Positions 24,345 to 32,800 of a DNA stretch of 64,000 bases are shown in pieces. The notes beneath the pieces were generated by a model, which ran no database searches, was not told the DNA's origin, and saw nothing but the letters and a program-made list of their open reading frames with translations. Origin of the DNA: RGIG9115 sp045648165 (GTDB taxonomy: Bacteria; Bacillota; Clostridia; UBA1381); NCBI GenBank assembly GCA_045648165.1, contig JAZRNL010000008.1, forward strand, positions 70,384 through 134,383. Direction: 5' to 3'. Each line of letters starts with the position of its first letter. The first letter of the stretch is position 1. A program made the position numbers and the translations under genes.

Positions 24345-25721
24345 TCAAACCATTTGTTCAGGATGGAATACCTCGTCAAACTTCTCGGAAGTCAAGAAGC
24401 CCAATTCAACGCAAGCTTCCTTAAGTGATATATTATCCTTGAATGCCTTTTTAGCTGTTTTTGCTGCATTTTCGTATCCGATATAAGGATTAAGCGCAGT
24501 AACAAGCATCAAGGAATTGTGCAAATTATGATGCATTTTTTCCGTGTTTGCCTTAATACCCACTGCACAGTTTTTATTAAATGATCGGATTGCTTCAGCC
24601 ATCAGTCTTGCAGACTGGAGGAAGTTATAAGCACAAACAGGCATAAATACATTAAGTTCAAAATTACCCTGCGAAGCTGCCATTCCAACGGCAACATCAT
24701 TACCCATTACCTGAACTGCAACCATGGTTACGGCTTCACATTGTGTTGGGTTTACTTTACCTGGCATAATAGATGAACCCGGCTCATTTTCTGGGATGAA
24801 TATTTCGCCAAGACCGTCTCTCGGGCCTGATGCAAGCCAACGTACATCGTTTGCAATCTTCATCATATCTGCAGCAAGTGCCTTAATTGCACCATGTGCA
24901 AATACAAGTTCATCCTTTGATGTGAGAGCATGAAACTTATTTTCTGCTGTCACAAAAGGCTTATTTGTGATATTGCCAACCTCAGCTGCAACAAGTTCTC
25001 CGAACTTTTCCGGCGCATTAAGACCTGTTCCTACAGCAGTGCCGCCAAGAGCAAGCTCATAAAGGGGCTCAACTGAGCGCTTTATAAGCTCAATATCCTT
25101 TTCAAGGCTTGAACGCCAACCACTTATTTCCTGTGTAAACTTAATAGGAGTTGCATCCTGAAGATGTGTTCTTCCGCTCTTAACAATTCCTTCGTTTTCT
25201 GCCTCAAGTCGCTTGAATGTGTCTACCAATTCCTGAATTGCAGGAATTAATTTATCTTCAAGAACAAGCACAGCGGCAATATGCATGGCTGTAGGAAATG
25301 TGTCATTTGAAGACTGACTCATATTAACATCATCGTTGGGATGAAGCAATTTATTTCCTAAAATCTGGTTTCCTCTGTTTGCAATAACCTCGTTGGTATT
25401 CATATTAGACTGTGTGCCGGAGCCTGTTTGCCATACAACAAGAGGAAAATTATCATTTAGCTTTCCTGCCATAATTTCATCACAAGCACCTTTAATAGCT
25501 TCAAGCTTTTCCTTTGTCATTTTTTCAGGACGAAGTGTATTATTTGTTATTGCAGCTGCTTTTTTAAGCACGCCGAATGCGTGTATGATTTCTGCAGGCA
25601 TTGTTTCAATACCTACACCTATCTCAAAATTTTCATGACTTCTTTGTGTCTGGGCAGCCCAAAGCTTATCAGCCGGAACTTTTACCTCACCCATTGAGTC
25701 GTGTTCAATACGATATTCCAT
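24345..25721 (-). CDS. fumC: Class II fumarate hydratase
   Basis: Oxygen-stable fumarase, interconverting malate and fumarate. The signature GSSIMPGKVNPTQCEA is complete, with the N-terminal EHDSMGEVKVPADKLWAAQT, the TGSGTQSNMNTNEVIANRG loop and SGRTHLQDATPIKFTQE. About 458 residues is the normal length. The second ATG (25721) is used because AAAGGA stands nine bases before it. Placed between mdh and hdrB, it feeds fumarate to the reductase encoded further on. Confidence 0.95.
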   Translation of the reverse strand: MEYRIEHDSMGEVKVPADKLWAAQTQRSHENFEIGVGIETMPAEIIHAFGVLKKAAAITNNTLRPEKMTKEKLEAIKGACDEIMAGKLNDNFPLVVWQTGSGTQSNMNTNEVIANRGNQILGNKLLHPNDDVNMSQSSNDTFPTAMHIAAVLVLEDKLIPAIQELVDTFKRLEAENEGIVKSGRTHLQDATPIKFTQEISGWRSSLEKDIELIKRSVEPLYELALGGTAVGTGLNAPEKFGELVAAEVGNITNKPFVTAENKFHALTSKDELVFAHGAIKALAADMMKIANDVRWLASGPRDGLGEIFIPENEPGSSIMPGKVNPTQCEAVTMVAVQVMGNDVAVGMAASQGNFELNVFMPVCAYNFLQSARLMAEAIRSFNKNCAVGIKANTEKMHHNLHNSLMLVTALNPYIGYENAAKTAKKAFKDNISLKEACVELGFLTSEKFDEVFHPEQMV

Positions 25722-25741
25722 TTTGTTCATTCCTTTCTGAT

Positions 25742-26683
25742 TTATATATTAAGACCTTTTATTAAATCCTTAAGAACGTTTGCACTGTTATGAAGTGCTG
25801 CAATTTCTTCATCATTAAGAGGAAGCATAATTTTGCTATGTGCGCCCTTATTTCCTACAACATTTAAAAGACTCAGGCACACATCATCAATGCCATATTC
25901 GCCATTAAGAAGTGTTGATACCGTAAGAGTTGTATCAATTCCGCTTAAAAGGCACTGACACACGTGGCAAACTGATATTGACACTGCATAGAATGTCGCG
26001 CCTTTGCGCTGAATAACTCTTGCACCTGATTTACGCATATAATTTTCAACTTCATCTTTATTAAATTCAGGGTAATCAGCGCCTGTTAAAATTGCATTTC
26101 TATAGCTTTCAATGGGCACATTTGATATGTTTGCAATTGACCAGGGAACAAATGAACTGTCGCCGTGTTCACCAAGCACATAAGCGTGTACATTCTTCTG
26201 ATTTACTGAATAGTATTCAGAAACTCTTGAACGAAGTCGTGCAGTATCGAGTATTGTACCTGAACCGATAACGCGTTCCTGCGGGAGGCCTGTATGCTTC
26301 AAAAATACATATGTTAAAATATCAACAGGGTTACTAACAATAACGTATGTGGCTTCAGGAGCAACAGGAACAATTTTATCTGCTATACTCTTTATGATGT
26401 CAACGTTAGTCTGAGCAAGGTCAAGCCTTGACTGCCCGGGCTTTCTTGCCATACCTGACGTAATAACAACTATATCAGAGCCTGCAGCATCATCATATGT
26501 TCCTGCATAAATAGTTGCAGGATTGCAGAAAGGAACGCCCTGTCTTATATCAAGGGCTTCGCCAAGAGATTTTTCCTCATTAACATCAATCATAACAATT
26601 TCCGATGCAAGCCCCATAATTGTAAGTGTGTATGCAATTGTGGAACCTACATTACCCGAACCGATTACTGTAATTTTATTCAT
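25742..26683 (-). CDS. mdh: LDH-like malate dehydrogenase (probable)
   Basis: NAD-dependent 2-hydroxyacid dehydrogenase of the LDH/MDH family: GxGxxG in VIGSGNVGSTIAY, the NAD-selecting Asp33 in IVMIDVNEE, substrate Arg in LDTARLRSRV and the catalytic His in LGEHGDSSFVPWS. The specificity residue at LDH position 102 lies in SGMARKPGQSRLDL and is Arg (residue 80 here), as in malate dehydrogenases; lactate dehydrogenases have Gln there (NQKPGETR). The overall sequence otherwise looks LDH-like. Position directly upstream of fumarase supports oxaloacetate reduction to malate. Lactate dehydrogenase activity cannot be excluded. Confidence 0.8.
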   Translation of the reverse strand: MNKITVIGSGNVGSTIAYTLTIMGLASEIVMIDVNEEKSLGEALDIRQGVPFCNPATIYAGTYDDAAGSDIVVITSGMARKPGQSRLDLAQTNVDIIKSIADKIVPVAPEATYVIVSNPVDILTYVFLKHTGLPQERVIGSGTILDTARLRSRVSEYYSVNQKNVHAYVLGEHGDSSFVPWSIANISNVPIESYRNAILTGADYPEFNKDEVENYMRKSGARVIQRKGATFYAVSISVCHVCQCLLSGIDTTLTVSTLLNGEYGIDDVCLSLLNVVGNKGAHSKIMLPLNDEEIAALHNSANVLKDLIKGLNI

Positions 26684-26727
26684 AATAAATCCTACCTTTC
26701 AAATCTTGTTTGTTTAGTTGTATTTTT

Positions 26728-28149
26728 TTACTTTAAAACGGATACTGCATCTAAAATTGTCTTTTCAAGTGCTTCTCGTCCGTATTTATCCACTTCAGCT
26801 TTATTCTTTTCACCATGGGTAAGGCAACCTGCACCTCCGATACAACCACCGACACACGCCATACCTTCTATGAAGTTAGCATCCAGAACATTCTTACTCT
26901 TTTTAAGAAGTGCCATCTTGCAAGCTTCAATTCCGTCACAAGGAATTGCTTTTAAGTCAAAATCAATGTTCTGTTCCGCGAGCCCTTGGGCAACCGCATC
27001 AGAAAGCCCTCCGGAGCGAGCAAATATTCTTCCAAAATAGGATGCATTGTCAAGAACGTCTTCGTCAAGTGTTGTAATATCAAGGTCCTTACTATCGTAA
27101 AGTGCCTGAAGTTCCTCAAATGTAAGAACTGCATCTACATAGGGTTTAACTTCCTCAAGTTGTGCTTCTGCTTTTTTTGCAGTACAAGGCCCGATAAACA
27201 CAACCTTTGAACCAGGATCTGTATCTTTAATATATTTCGCAAGTGTTGCCATAGGCGAAAGATTATGTGAAATATATTGCACCAAATCGGGGAATGTCGA
27301 TTTTACATAAGACACAAACGCAGGACAACATGAACTTGTTAAAAATCCTTTTTCACTGAGTTCTTTTGACTCTGCCTGAGCAACCATATCTGCACCCAGG
27401 GCAGCCTCAATAACAGTGTAAAATCCGAGTTCCTTTAATCCCTTAATTACTTGTCCGAGTTTTGCGTAAGTAAACTGGCTTGAGATAGACGGTGCAACCA
27501 TTACGTAGACTTTGTAATTTTTATTTCCCTCGCTGTTTTTTATAAGCTCAATTGCATCTAAAATATATGACTTATCCATAATAGCACCGAAAGGACACTG
27601 ATATACACAAGCACCGCAACCGGTACATTTACTGTTGTCAATCGCTGCTGCATTGTCTTCATTAATGGATATAGCCTTGATTTTACATGCATTCTGGCAA
27701 GGTCTTTTACGATTTATAATTGCAGAAAACGGACAAACCTTTGCACATTGACCGCACTCAACGCATTTTGATTTGTCAATATGCGCTACATGATTTGAAT
27801 CAAAAATGATTGCACCTTTTTTGCAAACATCTTCGCAGCGGTGAGCAAGACAGCCGCGACAGGATTCTGTTACAACATATCCTGCAGACGGACATTCATC
27901 ACATGCGATATCAATAACCTCAATCACATTGGGATTTTCCTTGTCACCTCCCATAACAATTTTAATTCTTTCTTCTAAAATTGCTCGTTCTTTGTACACG
28001 CAACAACGCATGGTAGAAGTTTTACCAGGTACAATGATTTTTGGAATTTCAAACACATTTTCAAGCAGAGCATCCTTCCATGCGTAACGTGCAACTTCAC
28101 GCAGCACCTTATATTTTAAATGCTGCACTTTTGTGTCAAATTTTCTCAT
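26728..28149 (-). CDS. [FeFe]-hydrogenase-like protein with N-terminal ferredoxin domains (group B type)
   Basis: A 473-residue protein. The N-terminal third has three ferredoxin-like cysteine sets (CRGCLAHRCEDVC, CVECGQCAKVCP, CTGCGACVYQCP) plus CQNAC. The H-cluster domain shows L1 LTSSCCPAFVSYV, L2 IGPCTAKKAEA and L3 EGMACVGGCIGGAGC, so all four H-cluster cysteines are present. L1 and L2 differ from the TSCCPGW and MPCTRK of prototypical hydrogenases and fit the less studied group B enzymes. It is translated 12 bases after the PP2C gene and 45 bases before mdh. It may evolve or oxidise hydrogen with ferredoxin from the Hdr complex; activity is not proven by motifs. Confidence 0.82.
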   Translation of the reverse strand: MRKFDTKVQHLKYKVLREVARYAWKDALLENVFEIPKIIVPGKTSTMRCCVYKERAILEERIKIVMGGDKENPNVIEVIDIACDECPSAGYVVTESCRGCLAHRCEDVCKKGAIIFDSNHVAHIDKSKCVECGQCAKVCPFSAIINRKRPCQNACKIKAISINEDNAAAIDNSKCTGCGACVYQCPFGAIMDKSYILDAIELIKNSEGNKNYKVYVMVAPSISSQFTYAKLGQVIKGLKELGFYTVIEAALGADMVAQAESKELSEKGFLTSSCCPAFVSYVKSTFPDLVQYISHNLSPMATLAKYIKDTDPGSKVVFIGPCTAKKAEAQLEEVKPYVDAVLTFEELQALYDSKDLDITTLDEDVLDNASYFGRIFARSGGLSDAVAQGLAEQNIDFDLKAIPCDGIEACKMALLKKSKNVLDANFIEGMACVGGCIGGAGCLTHGEKNKAEVDKYGREALEKTILDAVSVLK

Positions 28150-28161
28150 GTGTCACTCTCC

Positions 28162-29334
28162 TTAAAAATAACTAACTTTAATTCTTTTTCCCATCTTTGT
28201 AAGGCACTTTGAAAGTTCCTCAACAAGATTCATTTTTATACTGAAATTTATGGGCAAATCAGGATTCTGATGTGCCGGATTTATAGCACGACCTACATAG
28301 AAATTTATATCTGTAGCTTCTTCAAACAACAGCTGGCATATAAGTGATGCACCATCACGATTATAATTCCACTGCTCATACATTTCGTTATCGCCTAAAT
28401 AATCCTTGGCATATTCCAAAACTCTGTTTACTGTTATAACGCCTTCAGTAACAAGGTCAACTCCTTCAAGATGAGCAATTGGCGGAATGTCTGAATTTTC
28501 AAAATTAAGGCTCGCTCTGAGCGGTTTTCTTAAATATTTAGCCGCAATTGAAGAAGTTGTTCCGCCGCAAATGATGTGCTTCCCTTCTTTTGAGAAGAAA
28601 AGAGACATCATTCTATCACAATCATCACGGTTAGACGGAGGACCGAAAAGAATGTTCATCGGCTCTCTTTTTCTGATTTTTACGATACAGGCAGTTGCAT
28701 CGTCACCGGGCTTTTGACCATATAGTTTATCACATTCATCAACTAAAAGTGTGGATAGATTTTTAGCAGTAAGTCCGGATACTGACATAGTTTCCATAAA
28801 TTCAATAATGTCTTCACGTTTCCAACCAAAGTTATACGCCATACCTATTCCGGCATGAGGACAGCCGTCGCTCATAGCAATGAAAATATCATTTTCCTGT
28901 ATACGAATCTGGCTTTTAAAAATCTTTTTGCCACCAATATTCATTTCAGTTTTCGGATAATCGTAATTCTTATTATTCCGCAACACAATCACCTGGGGAT
29001 TATCGTACTGAATTATCTCAACCATTTCGTTGTTGATAATCTGCATAATTGTAAATGTGGAATAGGCAACGCCTCTCACTGAACACACAGGAAGGGTTGC
29101 AGCTATAGTTTCGACACACTCTTCAACAGGTAGCCCCTCTGCCATCATAGTTGAAATAATTTTTGATGTAAGGGTAGAAAGAATACTCGCTTTTACACCG
29201 CTCCCAAGACCATCAGCAAGTACGATTACGGTTGAGTTCTCATTTTGTTCAACAATGTCCACATGGTCACCGCAAAGTTGCTCGCCATAATGATTAATAC
29301 TTTTCCAGCCGATATCTGCACATAAATCATTCAT
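28162..29334 (-). CDS. SpoIIE-type PP2C protein phosphatase
   Basis: A 390-residue protein whose first 220 residues are a PP2C/SpoIIE phosphatase domain: GEQLCGDHVDIVEQNE, the metal-binding LADGLGSGVKAS, MSDGCPHAGIG and the closing GDDATACIVKI. The last 170 residues (LFGPPSNRDDCDRMMSLFF, HIICGGTTSSIAAKYL) form an additional domain of unknown role. It overlaps the end of the sensory hydrogenase gene. Phosphatases of this kind accompany PAS-bearing group C [FeFe] hydrogenases in other Clostridia, so it probably relays the hydrogen/redox signal. No matching kinase or anti-sigma partner is in the window. Confidence 0.85.
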   Translation of the reverse strand: MNDLCADIGWKSINHYGEQLCGDHVDIVEQNENSTVIVLADGLGSGVKASILSTLTSKIISTMMAEGLPVEECVETIAATLPVCSVRGVAYSTFTIMQIINNEMVEIIQYDNPQVIVLRNNKNYDYPKTEMNIGGKKIFKSQIRIQENDIFIAMSDGCPHAGIGMAYNFGWKREDIIEFMETMSVSGLTAKNLSTLLVDECDKLYGQKPGDDATACIVKIRKREPMNILFGPPSNRDDCDRMMSLFFSKEGKHIICGGTTSSIAAKYLRKPLRASLNFENSDIPPIAHLEGVDLVTEGVITVNRVLEYAKDYLGDNEMYEQWNYNRDGASLICQLLFEEATDINFYVGRAINPAHQNPDLPINFSIKMNLVEELSKCLTKMGKRIKVSYF

Positions 29335-31006
29335 CTTGTATCGACTCCTTTAATTTAGCAAGTGCAATTTTGGTTTCTGCCGCCGTTTCGCCAAGTAAAG
29401 AAGCGATTTCCTGAACAATTCTCATCTGCTTGTCTACAACCCGGTCTGCAACTTCTATAGTTTGTCGGCTGATATTTTCTTTTTTCCCGCGCTCTATTTC
29501 TTCATCGGTAACATCACGCATTATTCCAACTAAAAGTCTTGATTCCTTATCATACAGAACAGACTGCTCTACATAGCGTCTGTATTCTGCAAGATATACT
29601 CTTTCACCACGTATATTCTTTCCTGTTCTCAAAACCTCTGCAAACAGTTTAGGATCAAGCACCCTTATTATGCTTTCTCCCAAAACATCCGAATTTGAAC
29701 GGATATTCATCATATTTCGCGCCGCCTCATTTATCTGCTGCACCTCTAATTTTTCATTAAGAACTATAAGACCATTTGGAGTGTTTTTAACAATTGTGTC
29801 AGAGAAGCTTTCCGCCTTATCCTTCAGGAAAGGTAAGCACATAGAAATTTCAGCCTTACCCTGACAAATGGCAATTGCTTTTTCACGGCAGGTATTGTAT
29901 CCACAAGAACCGCAGTTTAGTTCATCAGAAGGTTTAAATTTTCCCATTTCTCTCAAAACTGCAAATATTTCTGTTTCACTTGGCATAGCAAGCTTATGCT
30001 CTATATATTCAAACTGTTTTTTTAGCTCTGCAGGCTTTGGCTCACTAACATCAAAATCATCTTTTCCTGCATAATCCGCAATTGTTATATAGTCTTTAAC
30101 AGGAGCTGTTCTATGATATTTTTCCATAACAGGACCACCAATACAACTTCCCACACAGGCAGACATTTCTATAAAGCACTTGTGAATTTTTCCGTTTTCT
30201 ATATCCCGAAGAGCATCAATACAGTTCTGAACTCCATCAAGGGCTATATAGTTATATCCGGGAGCGTCCAATGACATTGTTTTCAGAATTCCTCCTGTTG
30301 TGGGGAAAAATCTTGCCCTGCTCCGGTCATTCACGTCCATTTTCGGTTTAAGCTCTATATTCTTTTCCTTGAGCCATACAGATAGCTCTTCAAATGTTAA
30401 AACTGCATCAACAATACCCTCGTAATGTTCAGCTTCATCTTTTTTCGCCACACAAGGGCCAATAAATACAGTCTTTGCATTCGGATACCTTTTCTTTATA
30501 TCTACGCAATGTGCCTGCATAGGAGAAACAACATCTGCCAAATATTCAAGCGCTGCTGGAAAATACTTCTGTATAAGCAAGTTAATAGAATGACAGCAGG
30601 ATGAAATGATAATATCTCTATCATCCTCACGGAGCATTCTTTCATACTCATTTTTAACGATTGTTGCACCGATGGCAGTTTCTTCAACATCATAGAAACC
30701 GAGTTGTTTGAGAGCTTCCCTCATAGACTCAATTCCAATGCCCTCATAATTCGCAACAAAAGACGGTGCCAAGCTCACAATAACCGGTTCACCGCCTTGC
30801 AATAAGACTTTTGCCTTTTCAGTTTCATCAACAATCTGCTTAGCATTCTGAGGGCAAACAACAAAACACTGTCCGCATAAAATACATTCATTTCCAATAA
30901 TATGCGCCTGATTTCCTGAAAATCGTATCGATTTAACAGGACAATGACGAATACATTTGTAACAGTTCTTACAGTTGGATTTTTTTAAAGTTAAGCAATT
31001 GGGCAT
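29327..31006 (-). CDS. hydS: Sensory [FeFe]-hydrogenase-like protein with PAS domain (HydS, group C)
   Basis: A 559-residue protein. Two ferredoxin motifs open it (C12, C15, C18, C22; C41, C44, C47, C51), then an H-cluster domain with ISSCCHSINLLI, IGPCVAKKDEA and EMSACVGSCIGGP, then a four-Cys domain (LNCGSCGYNTCREKAIAI, with the distal Cys in ISMCLP), and a PAS domain (NGLIVLNEKLEVQQINEAAR to about DKESRLLVGIMRD) followed by a helical tail. This order defines group C hydrogenases, thought to sense hydrogen rather than catalyse it. The His in CCHS replaces the usual Pro. ATG at 31006 has AAAGGA ten bases upstream. The adjacent phosphatase is the likely output. Confidence 0.88.
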   Translation of the reverse strand: MPNCLTLKKSNCKNCYKCIRHCPVKSIRFSGNQAHIIGNECILCGQCFVVCPQNAKQIVDETEKAKVLLQGGEPVIVSLAPSFVANYEGIGIESMREALKQLGFYDVEETAIGATIVKNEYERMLREDDRDIIISSCCHSINLLIQKYFPAALEYLADVVSPMQAHCVDIKKRYPNAKTVFIGPCVAKKDEAEHYEGIVDAVLTFEELSVWLKEKNIELKPKMDVNDRSRARFFPTTGGILKTMSLDAPGYNYIALDGVQNCIDALRDIENGKIHKCFIEMSACVGSCIGGPVMEKYHRTAPVKDYITIADYAGKDDFDVSEPKPAELKKQFEYIEHKLAMPSETEIFAVLREMGKFKPSDELNCGSCGYNTCREKAIAICQGKAEISMCLPFLKDKAESFSDTIVKNTPNGLIVLNEKLEVQQINEAARNMMNIRSNSDVLGESIIRVLDPKLFAEVLRTGKNIRGERVYLAEYRRYVEQSVLYDKESRLLVGIMRDVTDEEIERGKKENISRQTIEVADRVVDKQMRIVQEIASLLGETAAETKIALAKLKESIQDE

Positions 31007-31011
31007 ATTCG

Positions 31012-31272
31012 TCACATCCTTTCATTATTAATTACAGATAACACTTTTTCTTCGAAAAATTCTTTAAAATTATCGCGGTTAATTCCTGTATGTATTACAT
31101 CATCCACCTGAACAGTTACTCCAAGACGATTACACTTACCGATACAGAAGCTTCCCGTAAGCGCAACTTCATTCCGAAGATTATTTTCTTCAATAGCTTC
31201 AGTAAACAACTCAACTATTTCAGGTGAACCCTTTATATAGCATGAACTGCCTATGCATATTTGAATTAACAT
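31012..31272 (-). CDS. Thioredoxin-like [2Fe-2S] ferredoxin (second copy)
   Basis: An 86-residue protein of the NuoE C-terminal/thioredoxin-like ferredoxin fold, with cluster cysteines in CIGSSCYIKGS and GSFCIGKCNRLG. Such small proteins act as electron carriers or as stand-alone HydC-like subunits. It is four bases after a close paralogue and just before hydS. The two copies share the same Cys spacing but diverge in the middle, so this is an old duplication. Confidence 0.85.
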   Translation of the reverse strand: MLIQICIGSSCYIKGSPEIVELFTEAIEENNLRNEVALTGSFCIGKCNRLGVTVQVDDVIHTGINRDNFKEFFEEKVLSVINNERM

Positions 31273-31276
31273 TTCT

Positions 31277-31516
31277 TCACACCTTTGCTGCTATAACATT
31301 TTCGAAAAATTCATTAACATTCTCGGGTGTAACTGAATGGAACTCTTCATCAACAGTTACACATACACCCTGCTGACATTTACCAAGACAAAAAGTGCCG
31401 CCAAGTTCCACTTTATCACCAAGATTGCTTTCATTTATAAGATTCTGAAGCTCTTCAACGACCAAGCGAGAACCTTTGATATGGCATGAACTGCCAATAC
31501 AAACTGTTACTTTCAT
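31277..31516 (-). CDS. Thioredoxin-like [2Fe-2S] ferredoxin (first copy)
   Basis: A 79-residue protein with the cysteines CIGSSCHIKGS and GTFCLGKCQQG, the thioredoxin-like [2Fe-2S] fold. The ATG at 31516 (MKVTVCIGSSC) is chosen over an upstream in-frame start, since AAAGGA lies before it and the longer version would reach the -35 region of the promoter. It is the first gene of the 17-gene cluster and so sets the promoter location. Confidence 0.85.
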   Translation of the reverse strand: MKVTVCIGSSCHIKGSRLVVEELQNLINESNLGDKVELGGTFCLGKCQQGVCVTVDEEFHSVTPENVNEFFENVIAAKV

Positions 31517-31586
31517 TTTATATTCAATCCTTTCATATATGGAGGGTAATTTCTCGTATATCAATAATAACCCCGATTGTGAATTT

Positions 31587-31615
31587 ATTGTATCATAAAC
31601 AACGCCAAAAATCAA
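31587..31615 (-). promoter_or_regulatory. Promoter at the head of the hydrogenase/Flx-Hdr/fumarate reductase cluster
   Basis: On the minus strand TTGATT (31615-31610), a 17-base spacer and TACAAT (31592-31587). The next start codon is about 70 bases downstream at 31516. No equally good promoter was seen inside the cluster, although the 45-base gap before mdh could hide one. Confidence 0.6.
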
Positions 31616-31639
31616 TGGTTATCTACAAATTCCATCATA

Positions 31640-31657
31640 TTGATAAATTTTTCACAA
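31640..31657 (-). promoter_or_regulatory. Rex-like palindrome upstream of the cluster promoter
   Basis: Minus strand TTGTGAAAAATTTATCAA, embedded in a longer palindrome starting ATATTG and ending CAATAT. It matches the Rex box (TTGTGAA-N4-TTCACAA, or the clostridial TTGTTAA form) at 16 of 18 positions against one form and differs in two. Its centre is about 70 bases upstream of the presumed transcript start, further than a simple repressor site. NADH/NAD control by Rex would suit the genes. Confidence 0.4.
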
Positions 31658-31731
31658 TATCTTGATATAATATATATTTTTTTTATTAAAAATAATGATT
31701 ACATAGATAAAAAGTTATATAATACCATAAC

Positions 31732-31766
31732 AAAAACCGTATAAGAGTTTACTCCTATACGGTTTA
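31732..31766 (-). terminator. Terminator of the nucleoside transporter operon
   Basis: Minus strand AAACCGTATAGGAG pairs with CTCTTATACGGTTT and is followed by T-rich sequence, 48 bases after the permease stop codon. Confidence 0.85.
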
Positions 31767-31813
31767 AATTTTGCTTCAAATTTACAGTAAAATGTAAATC
31801 AACAACCTCTTAT

Positions 31814-32800
31814 TTATCGCTCCTCTCGGAAATATGGCAATCCTAAAGCTGCAGGAGGCTGATGCTCCTTTTTGTTCCTCATGCTGGTTATAATCAGAAC
31901 TATTATTGTGACAACATAGGGAAGCATTTCAAAAAGCTTTTTAGCACTAACACTGATATCCGGAATATACGTAGGTATAACATATAAAAACCCAAACAAT
32001 ATAGAGCCTAAAATACTGATAGATGGACGCCAGACAGAGAATATTACCAAAGCAATCGAAAGCCAGCCTCGATCACCAAATCCGTTGTTCGACCACACAC
32101 CGTTTGCATAGTCCATTACATAGTAAAGTCCGCCAAGTCCTGCAATTGCGCTTCCTATACAGGTTGACAAGTATTTATATCTTGTAACATTTATTCCTGC
32201 CGCATCAGCAGTTTCGGGGCTTTCACCCACTGCCCTCAAGTGCAGTCCTACTCTGGTTTTATTAAGAATATAAGACGATACAAGTGCAATTATAATTGAC
32301 ACATACACCAAAAATCCGTAAGAAAGAAATATATCTCCAAACCAACCTAAACTGGCAGCAAACGGCAGTTGGCTTTTAAAGCAGTTACTTGTATTTGAAA
32401 GAGCAATCGAAGGAACATCGGAATCTACAAGCTTAATTAAAGAGCCGCCAAAGAAATTACCAATACCTATACCAAATGTAGTAAGAGCAAGTCCTGTTAC
32501 ATTTTGATTTGCACGCAGGGTTACTGTCAGGAAGCAATAAATCAGCCCCATCAGTGTTGAACCTATTAATGAACAAATCAATGGTATTAAGACCGCTAAT
32601 AACGGATTAAGAAGTTCAGGAGATGCAACACTTTGTTCATATAAAAATGCACCAGCAACACCGCTTATTGCACCAACATACATAATTCCCGGAATACCCA
32701 GATTAAGATGACCGGATTTTTCAGTGAGTATTTCACCAGTAGAACCAAGAAGCAAAGGAGTTCCCTGCATAACCGCACGTTGAATAATTGTGGATATCAT
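31814..32800 (-). CDS. nupQ: Nucleoside ABC transporter permease (NupQ/YufQ type)
   Basis: A 328-residue permease of the BPD-2 family, with about nine membrane segments and the conserved GSTGEILTEKSGHLNLGIPG motif near residue 20, GLHLRAVGESPETADAAGIN (the cytoplasmic coupling loop) near residue 190 and DRGWLSIALVIFSVWRP. It pairs with the second permease gene, overlapping it by four bases. With the ATPase, the BMP-type binding protein and xpt upstream it forms a purine nucleoside uptake system. Substrate is inferred from family and from xpt. Confidence 0.88.
   Translation of the reverse strand: MISTIIQRAVMQGTPLLLGSTGEILTEKSGHLNLGIPGIMYVGAISGVAGAFLYEQSVASPELLNPLLAVLIPLICSLIGSTLMGLIYCFLTVTLRANQNVTGLALTTFGIGIGNFFGGSLIKLVDSDVPSIALSNTSNCFKSQLPFAASLGWFGDIFLSYGFLVYVSIIIALVSSYILNKTRVGLHLRAVGESPETADAAGINVTRYKYLSTCIGSAIAGLGGLYYVMDYANGVWSNNGFGDRGWLSIALVIFSVWRPSISILGSILFGFLYVIPTYIPDISVSAKKLFEMLPYVVTIIVLIITSMRNKKEHQPPAALGLPYFREER

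Noticed and set aside
26728..31006. NADP-reducing or trimeric bifurcating hydrogenase (HydABC)
   Set aside because: No NuoF-like (HydB) flavin subunit is present; the small [2Fe-2S] proteins stand alone and the domain order fits sensory and monomeric types.
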